Shown here: positions 17,281-26,316 of the stretch, piece by piece
How the letters are laid out: every line of letters begins with the position of its first letter
Numbering within the stretch: position 1 is the stretch's first letter
Source of the DNA: Candidatus Zipacnadia bacterium
Lineage (GTDB): Bacteria > Armatimonadota > Zipacnadia > Zipacnadales > Zipacnadaceae
Assembly: GCA_029820565.1 (NCBI GenBank)
Contig: JALGUR010000057.1
Span: 1-35,422 of the forward strand
DNA length: 35,422 nt
Direction of reading: 5' to 3'
Position numbers and translations under genes: made by a program
The notes under the pieces: generated by a model
Told to the model about the DNA's origin: nothing
What the model saw: only the letters and a program-made list of their open reading frames with translations
The model's database searches: none

Positions 17281-18734
17281 GTGTCCAGTTATCAAATAAA
17301 GTTAGGGTTTGTTCCTACGCGCCGCGAGGTGTTTAGTGCTGAGGATGCGGTCAAGTACCGGAAGATAATTGAGGCAAAGTTAGCCGAGTGGCAGATAGAC
17401 TATGTCGGATTGGACTGGCTGAACGAAGAAGCCCTGCTCTATAGCCCGCGCGACGTCGCTGCGGTCACCAGACACTTCCGCAGCGAAGCAGTAGACGCGC
17501 TATTCTGTCCCCATTGCAATTTCGGCACTGAGGAAGCGGTGGCTAAGTTAGGCAAGGCGCTTGATGTGCCCGTGTTATTGTGGGGCCCGCGCGACGAGGC
17601 TCCTCAGCCTGATGGCATGCGGCTGCGGGATACCCAGTGTGGACTATTCGCCACTGCCAAGGGCCTGCAACGGTTAGGGGTACCCTTTACCTACATAGTC
17701 AACTGCCGAGTAGATGACCCGATCTTCGCGCGAGGTTTTTCCAATTTTATGGCGGCGGCCGCCGTGGTCAAGACTTTCCGCAATCTGCGCATCGGCCAGG
17801 TCGGACCACGGCCCCGCGAGTTCTGGTCGGTCATAGTCAACGAGGCGGAATTGCTCGAGCGCTTTGGCGTCCAGGTTGTGCCGCGAGATTTGGCCAGCAT
17901 AGTAGAAGCCACTCGTCAGAAAGTGGCCGCACCCGATGAAGCGCTGAACGAAGCGGTCAGTGCCATCAAACAGCGGGCCACAGTGCAGATAGCCGATGAA
18001 GGACTGCTGCCTACCGTGGCCGCCTTCAGGCTGGTGTTGCAGCAGTGGGCCCAGGATGCAGCAGTGGGCCCAGGACGAAGGCCTGGGGGCCTTGGCGGTC
18101 CAATGCTGGCCGGGGTTGCAGGAAACCTTGGGAATTGCTCCCTGTTCAGGATTCGGGGAACTGATAGATGCCGGCATTCAGGCCGCTTGTGAGACCGATG
18201 TTCATGGGGCCATAAGTTTGGCGATGTTGCAGGCGGCGGCAGGCGACCAGACCAAGCCTTTCTTCGCTGACTGGACTATCCGTCATCCGGAAAATGACAA
18301 TGCCGAATTGCTGTGGCATTGTGGCCCGTTCCCTTATAGCCTGAAGGAAGGCCGAAGGCGCAACAGCCAAACTCTCCGACCATTATATAATGGACGGCAC
18401 AAATCCGGCCGTCATGGAATTCCCGATTCGTGGTGGAGATGTAACTATAGCCCGAATGGATAGTGATGGCAGTGATTACTGGCTGCTAACAGGAGAGGGC
18501 CGTGCTACGACCGGGCCGCATACGCGGGGCACTTATCTGTGGATGGAGGTCAGCGATTGGCCGCGGTGGGAAGAGAAGATAATCCGCGGGCCTTATGTCC
18601 ACCATGTCGCCGCCATCCACGGCCGCCTCGCCCCGGTTCTGTATGAGGCTTGTCGCTATATCCCCGGTCTTAATCCTGACCCCGTAGAGCCTACCGAGGC
18701 CGAAATCCAGGCCTGGCTGCGCGGGGCAGAATAG
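17281..18734 (+). pseudogene. L-fucose/L-arabinose isomerase-like gene broken by two frameshifts
   Basis: GTG at 17281 has AAGGAG 10 nt upstream. Frame 1 runs to ~18056 (MSSYQIKLGFVPTRREVF...). The sequence then continues in frame 2 (QDEGLGALAVQCWPG..., with CETDVHGAIS and LWHCGPFP). It finishes in frame 3 (TAKLSDHYIMDGTNPAV... GGDVTIARMD...) to the TAG at 18732. The first shift is caused by a perfect 19-bp tandem duplication (18038-18056 and 18057-18075). The second lies at a 7-nt near-tandem repeat (GAAGGCC/GAAGGCG, 18347-18360). Removing 19 + 7 nt restores a 475-codon frame, the usual length of this family. The Glu/Asp of CETD and the His of WHCG are probable metal ligands. As written, only a 303-residue truncated product is made, lacking these residues. 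Either recent gene decay or assembly error. Confidence 0.8.
18038..18075 (+). repeat. Perfect 19-bp tandem duplication
   Basis: TGCAGCAGTGGGCCCAGGA occurs twice without a gap. The extra copy shifts the isomerase-like reading frame by +1; the codons on both sides give family-like sequence when one copy is removed. Confidence 0.95.
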
Positions 18735-18808
18735 GCGGCAGGTAATGAGCAGCAATCCATAAGTGTGCTATGTCCCTGCCTCACATTTGTGTAAAGGAGA
18801 CCCGCAAA

Positions 18809-21151
18809 GTGCCATACTGTAAGTCAATGCGCACGATAGCTGTGTGGATATTAGTCGCCTCTTGCGTGCCGGCCGCCCAGTTGCCGCTGGCTATACTTAC
18901 GGATAACGCGACGGGGGGCGAGCCAGCTATTCAGACTGGCGTCACTTACGAGGCTAATCCGCCGTACACCAATCCGGCCGATAGCACTGGGCGGCGGCTG
19001 ATAGACCGCGACCAACCCTGGCGCGATTGGAATACCACCACCGGCATCAACTGGAAGGATCAGACCGTGACCTTGGATCTGAAGAACGTCTATGATGTGG
19101 GTAAGGTCGCGCTGCTTTTTGATAAGCCGCAGAAGCCGGCGTACGTGGATATTGCTCTTCGCAGTAGCGAAACAGAACAGTGGGAAGAATTTGGCCGGAT
19201 TACCCCTGATTCCGAGAGGCAAGGCTGGTTCGCGGCTTCTGTTGACGAGCCTGTCCGGGCCCGCTACGCCAAGATGTTCTTCAAACTCAAGGAGTGGGGG
19301 TGGTATCTGCGGGAAGTCAAGATTTGGGGCGGCCGTCTCCAGGCGGGGCCTGAGCAAGTAATTCCTTCCGAGAAAGACGGCGACAATCTTATTCTGATCA
19401 AGGACCGCCAGCCCTGCTGCAGTATTGTCATCGCTGCGCAGCCTCCCGATGACGTGCTGGCCGCGGCTCTGGATTTGCAGACTTACCTGAAGGAGATGAG
19501 CGGGGCGACGGTGCCGGTGCGCACCGATGATGAAGAGTGGACTGGCACAGTGCTACTCGTCGGGAAGAGCAAGTATACCGACCGCCTGGGCGTACCGATT
19601 CCTAATTCGTACGATGAACCTGAATCAATTGTATTGAAAACAGTCGGCAGCCAAGTGGTTATTGCCGGCAACGACACACTTGCCTTTCAAGGCACTCAAT
19701 ATGCGGTCAACACGCTCCTGGAACATCTGGGAGTAGGCTGGTTTGGCCCCGACCCGCTCTGGCAAGTGGTACCGGAGCACAAGACGATTGCTCTTCTGCC
19801 CCTCGACATCAAGAACACACCGCCCTTTGACTATCGGTCCGTCTGGCGCGGCATCGGCCATCGCTGGTACCTGGGCGGCAAGCCCGTTCGCTTCGGCCAT
19901 GCTCACAGTTCGCTGTTCCCACCCGATGAGTATTTTGAAGCGCATCCGGAGTACTATGCCTTGATTGATGGTAAACGCACCGCCTCCGGAGAATGGCAAC
20001 TGTGTACAACTAACGCTGATGTCATCCGGCTCACTATTGACAAAGCCAGCCAGTCCTTTGATGAGGACCCCGACCTGGCCGCGATTTCGTTGTCTAATAA
20101 CGACTGCGGCGGGTTCTGTCAATGTGAGACCTGCCTGGCTTCTGGGGAGAATCCGGGGGCGAGGATGTTGGCCTTCGCCAACCAGATAGCCCGGGGGATA
20201 CGCGCTGAGCGCCCGGATAAATTCGCCGTGTTCCTGGCCTATTGGTACACACATGATGCGCCCAAGGACATAAAGGCGGAGCCAGGTGTGGCGGTGATGG
20301 TTGTTAACGAGGGCTGTCATGCCCACGCCCTGATTGATCCCAACTGCGAGCGCAATCAGAATTGGGTACAGAACTTTGAAAAATGGTGTGCCACCGGTGC
20401 GACTATGGCCATTTATGAATGGTACATACCCGGCTGCACACACAAGTTGTGGCGCCGACTCCCGTGGGTATCGGGGGAAGTGGCGGTAGAGAACCTGGAC
20501 TATTGGCAGAAGCAGGGCGTGCGCTGGGTGACGTATGAGAGCCAAACGGCGTATGAAGAGGGCTCAGGTTATCCGCTGCGCTGGCCGCTGTACTACGTGG
20601 CCGCCAAGCGGATGTGGGACGATAGTCTCAGCGCCGACCAGATACTCACCGATGCTTGCGGAAAACTCTACGGCCCGGCTGCCGAGCCGATGCGCAAGTA
20701 CTATCAGATACTTGAAGAGGCGATGGCCAACACCGAATTGCATTCGGGCATCTGGAATCTGCCCGACCCGACGGAGGTCTACACACCTGAAGTTATCCAA
20801 CGAGTGCGCCGCTGCCTAGCGCAGGCGCAGCAAATCGCGCAGCAGGAGGGCGGGTTAGTCTGGGAGCGCGTCCAAGCCGATATGAAACTCTGGTCCCACG
20901 CCCAGAGGGCACTGGAAGAGCTTCGTGAGCAGAACCAAGCCAAAGTCAATATATGGGTGGACGGGAAGCTCTACGTATTGGATCGCTTGGAGGCCGCTGG
21001 CAAGTACATTAAGGCTGTCGGCGGCATACCGGAGCAGAACCATGTGGCCCTGATTAAGGAAGACGGCACGGAGCAAGTTGTCGGCGACGAGGAGACTATC
21101 AGCCTCGCGGCGGGGATGAGGTTCAAGCAAGTATCGTCATCTGAGCAATAG
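18809..21151 (+). CDS. DUF4838 family protein, probable secreted glycoside hydrolase
   Basis: The frame opens at 18770; the GTG at 18809 is chosen because AAAGGAG lies 9 nt upstream, giving 780 residues. An N-terminal signal-like segment (MRTIAVWILVASC...) is followed by a discoidin/galactose-binding-like module (~30-160: TVTLDLKNVYDVGKVALL, RYAKMFFKLKEWGWYLREVKIWG). Residues ~180-310 resemble the small alpha/beta domain before the catalytic barrel in GH67/GH20-like enzymes (LQTYLKEMSGATVPVR, GTQYAVNTLLEHLGVGWFGPDPLW). The DUF4838 core covers ~320-600: SLSNNDCGGFCQCETC, FAVFLAYWYTHDAP, YEWYIPGC, VRWVTYESQ. A helical tail follows. It starts 74 nt after the isomerase-like pseudogene, so both may have served one sugar pathway. 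Confidence 0.8.
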   Translation: MPYCKSMRTIAVWILVASCVPAAQLPLAILTDNATGGEPAIQTGVTYEANPPYTNPADSTGRRLIDRDQPWRDWNTTTGINWKDQTVTLDLKNVYDVGKVALLFDKPQKPAYVDIALRSSETEQWEEFGRITPDSERQGWFAASVDEPVRARYAKMFFKLKEWGWYLREVKIWGGRLQAGPEQVIPSEKDGDNLILIKDRQPCCSIVIAAQPPDDVLAAALDLQTYLKEMSGATVPVRTDDEEWTGTVLLVGKSKYTDRLGVPIPNSYDEPESIVLKTVGSQVVIAGNDTLAFQGTQYAVNTLLEHLGVGWFGPDPLWQVVPEHKTIALLPLDIKNTPPFDYRSVWRGIGHRWYLGGKPVRFGHAHSSLFPPDEYFEAHPEYYALIDGKRTASGEWQLCTTNADVIRLTIDKASQSFDEDPDLAAISLSNNDCGGFCQCETCLASGENPGARMLAFANQIARGIRAERPDKFAVFLAYWYTHDAPKDIKAEPGVAVMVVNEGCHAHALIDPNCERNQNWVQNFEKWCATGATMAIYEWYIPGCTHKLWRRLPWVSGEVAVENLDYWQKQGVRWVTYESQTAYEEGSGYPLRWPLYYVAAKRMWDDSLSADQILTDACGKLYGPAAEPMRKYYQILEEAMANTELHSGIWNLPDPTEVYTPEVIQRVRRCLAQAQQIAQQEGGLVWERVQADMKLWSHAQRALEELREQNQAKVNIWVDGKLYVLDRLEAAGKYIKAVGGIPEQNHVALIKEDGTEQVVGDEETISLAAGMRFKQVSSSEQ

Positions 21152-21199
21152 CCGCAGAGGCTGCCGAATACCGCTGGGGGAGCAAATGTCGCCGACGCA

Positions 21200-21229
21200 T
21201 TGACAGCCATTTCGCCATAGTGGTATAAT
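21200..21229 (+). promoter_or_regulatory. Consensus sigma70 promoter before the membrane protein/hisS unit
   Basis: TTGACA (21200-21205), an 18-nt spacer, TATAAT (21224-21229): both boxes are perfect. It lies 49 nt before the ATG at 21279 and after the end of the DUF4838 gene, so it most likely starts the membrane protein-hisS transcript. Confidence 0.75.
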
Positions 21230-21278
21230 CTGTTTGTTATCTTCAGATATAGAAAACACTTCTCGCCACAATTGACAA

Positions 21279-21857
21279 ATGCACACAGATTCTGAGCAGC
21301 AACGCAAATTGGAGCGCCTTCGCCGCCGACTGCGCCATACCTGGCTGGTGTGGGGCGTGGCGCCGCTGGGCATATTCATGCTGCTGATGTTGGGAATGTC
21401 AGCAGTAGAGGCCCACCAGACCCAGCCGGCCGAAGCCTCCCAAATTCAGATAGAGCGCAAGTTCAAGGCGGCTCTGGCGTTGTCAGCCCTGCTGTTCTTC
21501 GTAGGCTTTTCCCTGGATGGGCGCTGGACTGATGCTGAACGGTTAGGCCAGCGCATATACAAGGCCGCCGGCGGAGATGGGATGCGCCCCATTCGTACCC
21601 AACTTGCCGCTCGCGCCGATTTAGCCTTCAAGTGCATTGACAGTTCAGTGAATGCCCTGACCGCCATCGGCTTAGTTATGGGGCTGATCGCCGTGCTGAC
21701 GACGCTGGCTCTGCAACTCACCTACGGTCTGCAACTCCTGGTATTGGCCATCATATACCAGGTATTTATCTTCTCCCGCCATCCTTACTACGACGAAGTT
21801 CTCCAGGCAGCGGTGCGCGGCGAGTTGCCCACACCTGAAGATGATGACGACTCCTAA
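21279..21857 (+). CDS. Hypothetical four-helix membrane protein
   Basis: Not recognised. The 192-residue product begins with a very basic helix (QQRKLERLRRRLRH) and has membrane segments at about 22-42, 63-80, 126-147 and 150-167, separated by a polar loop (~81-120). It ends in an acidic tail (PEDDDDS). The basic start suggests a cytoplasmic N-terminus. It is the first gene after a consensus promoter and lies 84 nt before hisS, so it is probably co-transcribed. No clear ribosome site precedes the ATG. Confidence 0.65.
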   Translation: MHTDSEQQRKLERLRRRLRHTWLVWGVAPLGIFMLLMLGMSAVEAHQTQPAEASQIQIERKFKAALALSALLFFVGFSLDGRWTDAERLGQRIYKAAGGDGMRPIRTQLAARADLAFKCIDSSVNALTAIGLVMGLIAVLTTLALQLTYGLQLLVLAIIYQVFIFSRHPYYDEVLQAAVRGELPTPEDDDDS

Positions 21858-21941
21858 ACCGGAGGCGTGGGGCACAATCCCGCTGGGGCGGCGCTCGCGT
21901 ATGTATCGCGGGCAGTTTCTTATCGGAGGCATATACCAGCA

Positions 21942-23207
21942 ATGTTGTACCGAATACCCCGAGGCGTGAATGACATTCTACCCGACCAGATAGCCGCTTG
22001 GCAGCAGGCCGAAGCGAATTTCCAGAAATTGTGCCGTCTGTATAACTATGAAGAAGTTCGCACGCCTATTTTTGAACAAACTGAGCTGTTTGTGCGTGCG
22101 GTGGGCGAAGATACTGATATAGTGGCCAAGGAGATGTACACTTTTGAAGACCGCAGCGCCCGCAGCCTGACCCTCCGGCCCGAGGGCACGGCGCCCGTGG
22201 TCCGAGCCTATCTGGAGAATAGTCTTCAAGGCCAGGACCCCGACCGCCTCGTCAAACTGTACTACATTGCCCCCATTTTCCGCTACGATCGCCCCCAGGC
22301 GGGGCGCTACCGCCAGCACCATCAGGCCGGCGCTGAGGCCATCGGCTCGCCCGAGCCTGAAGTTGATGCCGAGATAATCCAGCTCAGTCTGGACTTCTTC
22401 GCCAGCCTAGGCCTTAAGGAAGTCACCTTACTGCTAAATTCGGTAGGCTGTCCACAGTGCCGCCCTACCTATATTAAGGCCCTCAAGAGGCACATTGAGC
22501 CGCACCTTGACGAGATGTGCAGCGACTGTCAGCGACGCTATGACGCCAACCCGCTACGCCTGTTAGACTGTAAGAATCAGACTTGTCGGCAGATTCTGGA
22601 GCAAGCGCCAAGTATGCTTGACATGCTGTGTGAAGAGTGCGCGGTGCACTTTGATACGCTGAAGCAGACCCTGGACCTGCTGGATATCGCTTATAACATT
22701 GATCCGCATATCGTTCGCGGCCTGGATTACTACACCAAAACGGCATTTGAGTTTGTCGCACCAGGCTTAGGAACGCAAGATTCTATCGGCGGCGGGGGCC
22801 GTTATGACGGCCTGATTGAGGAGTGTGGCGGGCCACCGACGCCGGCGGTAGGGGTGGGCATTGGCCTGGAGCGGACCCTGATCGCCCAGGAGGCGGCCGG
22901 AGTCGCCCAACCAGAACCGGCCCGGGAGGGCGTCTTCGTCGTGACCATCGGCGCGCCGGCTTGGCCCGAGGGTCTCAAACTGTTGGCGCAACTACGGGCA
23001 GCAGGCCTGCCGGCTGAGATTGACTACCGCCGACGCAGCGTCCGGGCCCAATTGCGTTACGCCGATGGTGAAGGCTGCCGCTGGGCGGCAATTTTGGGCG
23101 AGGACGAAATCAGAAGCCAGACCGTCACCCTGCGTAATATGGTCAGCGGCGAGCAGGACAGCATCCGGCAGTCGGAACTGATAGACCGGCTGAGCGCGGA
23201 GCTGTAG
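21942..23207 (+). CDS. hisS: Histidyl-tRNA synthetase
   Basis: Charges tRNA-His with histidine in the cytoplasm. The frame opens at 21867, but the family starts at MLYRIPRGVNDILP, so the ATG at 21942 is chosen; GGAGG lies 12 nt upstream. The 421-residue product has the usual length. Class II landmarks are RPEGTAPVVRAYLE, motif 2 FRYDRPQAGRYRQHHQ, the histidine-binding LDYYTKTAFEF, and GGGGRYDGL, followed by the C-terminal anticodon-binding domain. The insertion domain carries four Cys clusters (GCPQC, CSDC, CKNQTC, CEEC), a common bacterial variant that may bind zinc. A probable terminator lies 42 nt after the stop. Confidence 0.97.
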   Translation: MLYRIPRGVNDILPDQIAAWQQAEANFQKLCRLYNYEEVRTPIFEQTELFVRAVGEDTDIVAKEMYTFEDRSARSLTLRPEGTAPVVRAYLENSLQGQDPDRLVKLYYIAPIFRYDRPQAGRYRQHHQAGAEAIGSPEPEVDAEIIQLSLDFFASLGLKEVTLLLNSVGCPQCRPTYIKALKRHIEPHLDEMCSDCQRRYDANPLRLLDCKNQTCRQILEQAPSMLDMLCEECAVHFDTLKQTLDLLDIAYNIDPHIVRGLDYYTKTAFEFVAPGLGTQDSIGGGGRYDGLIEECGGPPTPAVGVGIGLERTLIAQEAAGVAQPEPAREGVFVVTIGAPAWPEGLKLLAQLRAAGLPAEIDYRRRSVRAQLRYADGEGCRWAAILGEDEIRSQTVTLRNMVSGEQDSIRQSELIDRLSAEL

Positions 23208-23248
23208 CAGCGTGAACGGCGCCGAAGGCAGTCACTGTAGGCTTTCAT

Positions 23249-23274
23249 ATCTCAGCATTTTCTGAGGTCTTTTT
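23249..23274 (+). terminator. Probable intrinsic terminator after hisS
   Basis: ATCTCAG (23249-23255), loop CATTTT, CTGAGGT (23262-23268), then CTTTTT. The stem is 7 bp with one G-U pair, short and moderately stable, but correctly placed between hisS and the nuclease gene. Confidence 0.5.
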
Positions 23275-23301
23275 CGCCTCTATTCCCGAGGCGCGGCCCA
23301 G

Positions 23302-24366
23302 ATGGTTTTGAACAGGACGAGAGTTTGCATGAACGAAGCTCAAGAGAAGATTGTTGAACGGCTACGCCCAGCACGGCCGATGCCTGAGGAAGGTTACGAT
23401 TGGGCCGATCCCGTTCTCCTGACCAAAGAGGAACTTGGGGAACTTGAGACTGAGAATATTCCTCGCGGGGTGAGCATTGAGGTCGGCTATGAACATCCCA
23501 AGGGGTATACTGTCCTCACCTCTCCCGTGAGACTTGTTTGCGACCTTAAAGGGCAGTTTTACGCCGAGGTGAGGGACAGTCTATATCGCAAGTACTTCTC
23601 GGCACCGATAGGCCTCACCGAGTACGCGCAACTCATTCGGGCGGCAGTCGAGTACCGAGAGCAGGCTGCCGGCGATGTCCGCCTTGTCGAGCTCGACGAT
23701 AGCGAGGAGGCCTGGATACACCTGACGATTGCGATTGACGTGGAAGACCAGCTCGCGCTGTCGGCTTGGGAACACGCCCAGGAGGTCTGGCTTGAACTCA
23801 CGAAGCCCGCTGAGGTGGCGTGCCGGCGAGTTGACAAGGTTCTGACCGAAGTCGCCGCCACGATTCCGCGTGTGCTCCAGTCCGTCCCCCTGGAAGAACT
23901 GGTTAAGCGAGTGGAGGAGGAGAGGGACGCCAACGAAAAGGGCCGTCTGCTGGAGGAGTTGATGTTGCGACTATTCCAGCAAGTGCATGGTTGGGGGTGC
24001 CGTAGTCGAAGAATCACCGCGACAGAGGAGATAGACATCGTGGTAATGAACGAGAGCGAGGATTCCCTCTGGGAGAAGGAAGGATTGGTAATCCTAGTTG
24101 AGTGTAAGAACTGGAGCGCAAAGTGTGGAAAGGACGATTTTGTAGTGTTTGAGAGAAAAATGAGGAATCGATTCGGACGGTGCCGACTCGGCTTCTTCAT
24201 TTCTTGGAACGGCTTTACAGACAAGTTTACCAACGAGGAACTGCGCAGCTGTCACGAACCATTCCTAGTTGTTCCCATCACGGGTCAAGAAATCAAGCAC
24301 AGCATTGCATCCGGGGAATTCCCAGAGATGTTGAAACACCTGTGGGAAGATGCCACCATGAGGTAA
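23302..24366 (+). CDS. Mrr-like PD-(D/E)XK nuclease
   Basis: This 354-residue protein (345 if the ATG at 23329 is used; neither start has a strong ribosome site) has a C-terminal restriction-endonuclease-like domain. It contains helix LLEELMLRLF (~217), EEIDIVV with D245, and LVECKNWS with E267 and K269, giving D-x21-E-x-K, followed by the usual FVVFERKMRNR helix and RLGFFIS strand. The N-terminal ~200 residues are not recognised. The family cleaves DNA, often modified or foreign DNA, but no methyltransferase or partner gene is nearby. It separates hisS from aspS, which are adjacent in many bacteria, and is bounded by a terminator and a hairpin repeat. This suggests insertion as accessory DNA. 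Confidence 0.75.
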   Translation: MVLNRTRVCMNEAQEKIVERLRPARPMPEEGYDWADPVLLTKEELGELETENIPRGVSIEVGYEHPKGYTVLTSPVRLVCDLKGQFYAEVRDSLYRKYFSAPIGLTEYAQLIRAAVEYREQAAGDVRLVELDDSEEAWIHLTIAIDVEDQLALSAWEHAQEVWLELTKPAEVACRRVDKVLTEVAATIPRVLQSVPLEELVKRVEEERDANEKGRLLEELMLRLFQQVHGWGCRSRRITATEEIDIVVMNESEDSLWEKEGLVILVECKNWSAKCGKDDFVVFERKMRNRFGRCRLGFFISWNGFTDKFTNEELRSCHEPFLVVPITGQEIKHSIASGEFPEMLKHLWEDATMR

Positions 24367-24377
24367 CTCGAGAACGC

Positions 24378-24405
24378 GGGCGGATGTGCTAGCGCACATT
24401 CGCCC
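24378..24405. repeat. REP-like 12-bp hairpin between the nuclease gene and aspS
   Basis: GGGCGGATGTGC, loop TAGC, GCACATTCGCCC: 11 exact pairs plus one that would be G-U in RNA. No T-tract follows, so it is more like a dispersed palindromic repeat than a terminator, though it could form an RNA hairpin. Confidence 0.65.
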
Positions 24406-24473
24406 CTACACCCAGCAACGGCAAGGCCGACAGGCCGGACCCGCGTTGTAACAGTAATGCAGGAGGTTGTTGA

Positions 24474-26264
24474 ATGTCGGAAATTGGTAGTTTTATGAAA
24501 CGCACGGCTCACTGTGGCCAGTTGCGCGCCGGGGATGTTGGCCAAGAGGTTATTCTGAATGGCTGGGTGAATCGGCGCCGCGACCACGGCGGGCTGATAT
24601 TTATAGATATGCGGGACCGCTCGGGAATAGTTCAGATAGTCTTTGACCCCCCGACTTCTGAAGAAGCCCACGCAATAGCCACCGAGGTGCGCCCGGAATT
24701 TGTCATGGCCGTCCACGGGACGGTCCAGCGCCGGCCCCAGGGGACCGAGAATCCGGATCTCCCGACCGGGGACGTTGAAGTTATCGCCGGGGAGGCTGAA
24801 GTGCTCAATCCCGCCGAGACCCCGCCATTCTCGTTCGTGGATGAGACGGAGACTGATGAGTTGGTGCGGCTTAAATACCGCTATATTGACTTGCGCAGCC
24901 CGCGAATGCAGCGCAATTTGCGCCTGCGCCACCAGGCCGCCCAGGCAACCAGAGGATTCCTGACGCAGGAAGGCTTCTGGGAGGTGGAGACTCCCATCCT
25001 GTTCAAGCCCACGCCTGAAGGAGCCCGTGATTATCTGGTGCCCAGCCGGGTCAGCCCGGGCAACTTCTATGCCCTGCCTCAGTCGCCCCAGATTCTCAAA
25101 CAATTGCTTATGGTCTCCGGCGTGGAGAAATACTTCCAACTGGCCCGATGCCTGCGCGACGAGGACCTGCGCGCCGATAGACAGCCCGAACATACGCAGA
25201 TTGATATTGAAATGTCTTTTGTAGAGCAGGATGACATTTTTAGGCTCACCGAGCGGCTCTTCGCCCACATCTTCAAAGAAACTATCAACGTTGACCTGCC
25301 CATCCCCTTTCCCCGGATGACCTATGCCGAGGCGATGCGCCGCTACGGCACTGACAAGCCCGACATTCGCTTCGCAATGGAGTTGACGGACCTGACTGAT
25401 ATAGCCGAGGGGTGTGAGTTTGAAATCTTCCGACGCACTGTAGCCCAGGGCGGACAGGTCAAAGGCATTAAGGCGGAAGGCTGCGGCGATTACAGCCGTA
25501 GTCAGATCGATCAACTGACCGAATTTGCCAAAGTGCATAAGGCTCAGGGACTGGTGTCTATGGCAGTGACTGAGAGCGAGATTAAGTCGCCTATGGCGAA
25601 ATTCTTCACCGAAGAGGAACTGGGACAAATTGCCGACCGCTACCAGGCTAAAGCAGGGGATTTGGTGTTGATGGTCGCCGACAAGCCTGAAATAGTCGCC
25701 GAAAGTCTGGACTGGCTGCGGCGCGAAATGGGACACCGGTTGGGCTTAATTGATGAGAACGAATTTGCACCATTATGGGTTACCGAGTTCCCCTTGTTCG
25801 CCTGGGATGAAGGGGAGAAACGCTGGGACGCTGAACATCACCCCTTCTGTATGCCCCATCCTGACGACTTTGAGCTATTTCAGACCGATCCCGGGGAAGT
25901 GCGGGCGCAGGCTTATGATGTGGTACTGAACGGGGTGGAACTGGGCAGTGGCAGCATCCGAATTCACCGCCGCGACATCCAACAGCAGGTCTTTGATGTC
26001 CTGGGTATTGATCCCGAGGAGGCCGAGCGGCGCTTTGGCTTTCTATTGCGCGCTTTTGAATACGGCACTCCGCCCCACGGCGGGATTGCCCCCGGCTTTG
26101 ACCGCCTGGTGATGATGCTGTGCGGGGAGAATAACATTCGTGAGGTTATGGCCTTCCCTAAGACGCAGCGGGCCCAGGACCTGATGAGCGGCGCCCCCTC
26201 GCCGGCTGACCCGGACGCCCTGCGTGAATTGCACATAAAACTTGACCTGCCGCCATCGGAATGA
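24474..26264 (+). CDS. aspS: Aspartyl-tRNA synthetase, probably non-discriminating
   Basis: Attaches aspartate to tRNA in the cytoplasm. The 596-residue bacterial-type enzyme has the N-terminal OB anticodon domain (ILNGWVNRRRDHGGLIFIDMRDRSG), motif 2 CLRDEDLRADRQPEHTQIDIE, the bacterial GAD insertion, and motif 3 GGIAPGFDRLVMML. AGGAGG lies 7 nt before the ATG at 24474. His38 and Gly90 have the same 52-residue spacing as His31 and Gly83 of the Pseudomonas aeruginosa enzyme, which mark a form that also charges tRNA-Asn. It would then need the GatCAB amidotransferase, which is not in this window. Confidence 0.96.
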   Translation: MSEIGSFMKRTAHCGQLRAGDVGQEVILNGWVNRRRDHGGLIFIDMRDRSGIVQIVFDPPTSEEAHAIATEVRPEFVMAVHGTVQRRPQGTENPDLPTGDVEVIAGEAEVLNPAETPPFSFVDETETDELVRLKYRYIDLRSPRMQRNLRLRHQAAQATRGFLTQEGFWEVETPILFKPTPEGARDYLVPSRVSPGNFYALPQSPQILKQLLMVSGVEKYFQLARCLRDEDLRADRQPEHTQIDIEMSFVEQDDIFRLTERLFAHIFKETINVDLPIPFPRMTYAEAMRRYGTDKPDIRFAMELTDLTDIAEGCEFEIFRRTVAQGGQVKGIKAEGCGDYSRSQIDQLTEFAKVHKAQGLVSMAVTESEIKSPMAKFFTEEELGQIADRYQAKAGDLVLMVADKPEIVAESLDWLRREMGHRLGLIDENEFAPLWVTEFPLFAWDEGEKRWDAEHHPFCMPHPDDFELFQTDPGEVRAQAYDVVLNGVELGSGSIRIHRRDIQQQVFDVLGIDPEEAERRFGFLLRAFEYGTPPHGGIAPGFDRLVMMLCGENNIREVMAFPKTQRAQDLMSGAPSPADPDALRELHIKLDLPPSE

Positions 26265-26316
26265 TAAGTTGCTCAAGCATGACCACAAGCAGTTAGTTTG
26301 CTCGGAGGCGATGCAG

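Noticed and set aside
19625-20545. 306-codon open frame on the minus strand opposite the DUF4838 gene
   Set aside because: Antisense to a complete enzyme with recognisable domains; composition is not protein-like.
24285-25736. 483-codon open frame on the minus strand opposite aspS
   Set aside because: It is antisense to a full, strongly conserved aspS, has no family-like sequence, and arises from codon bias of the real gene.
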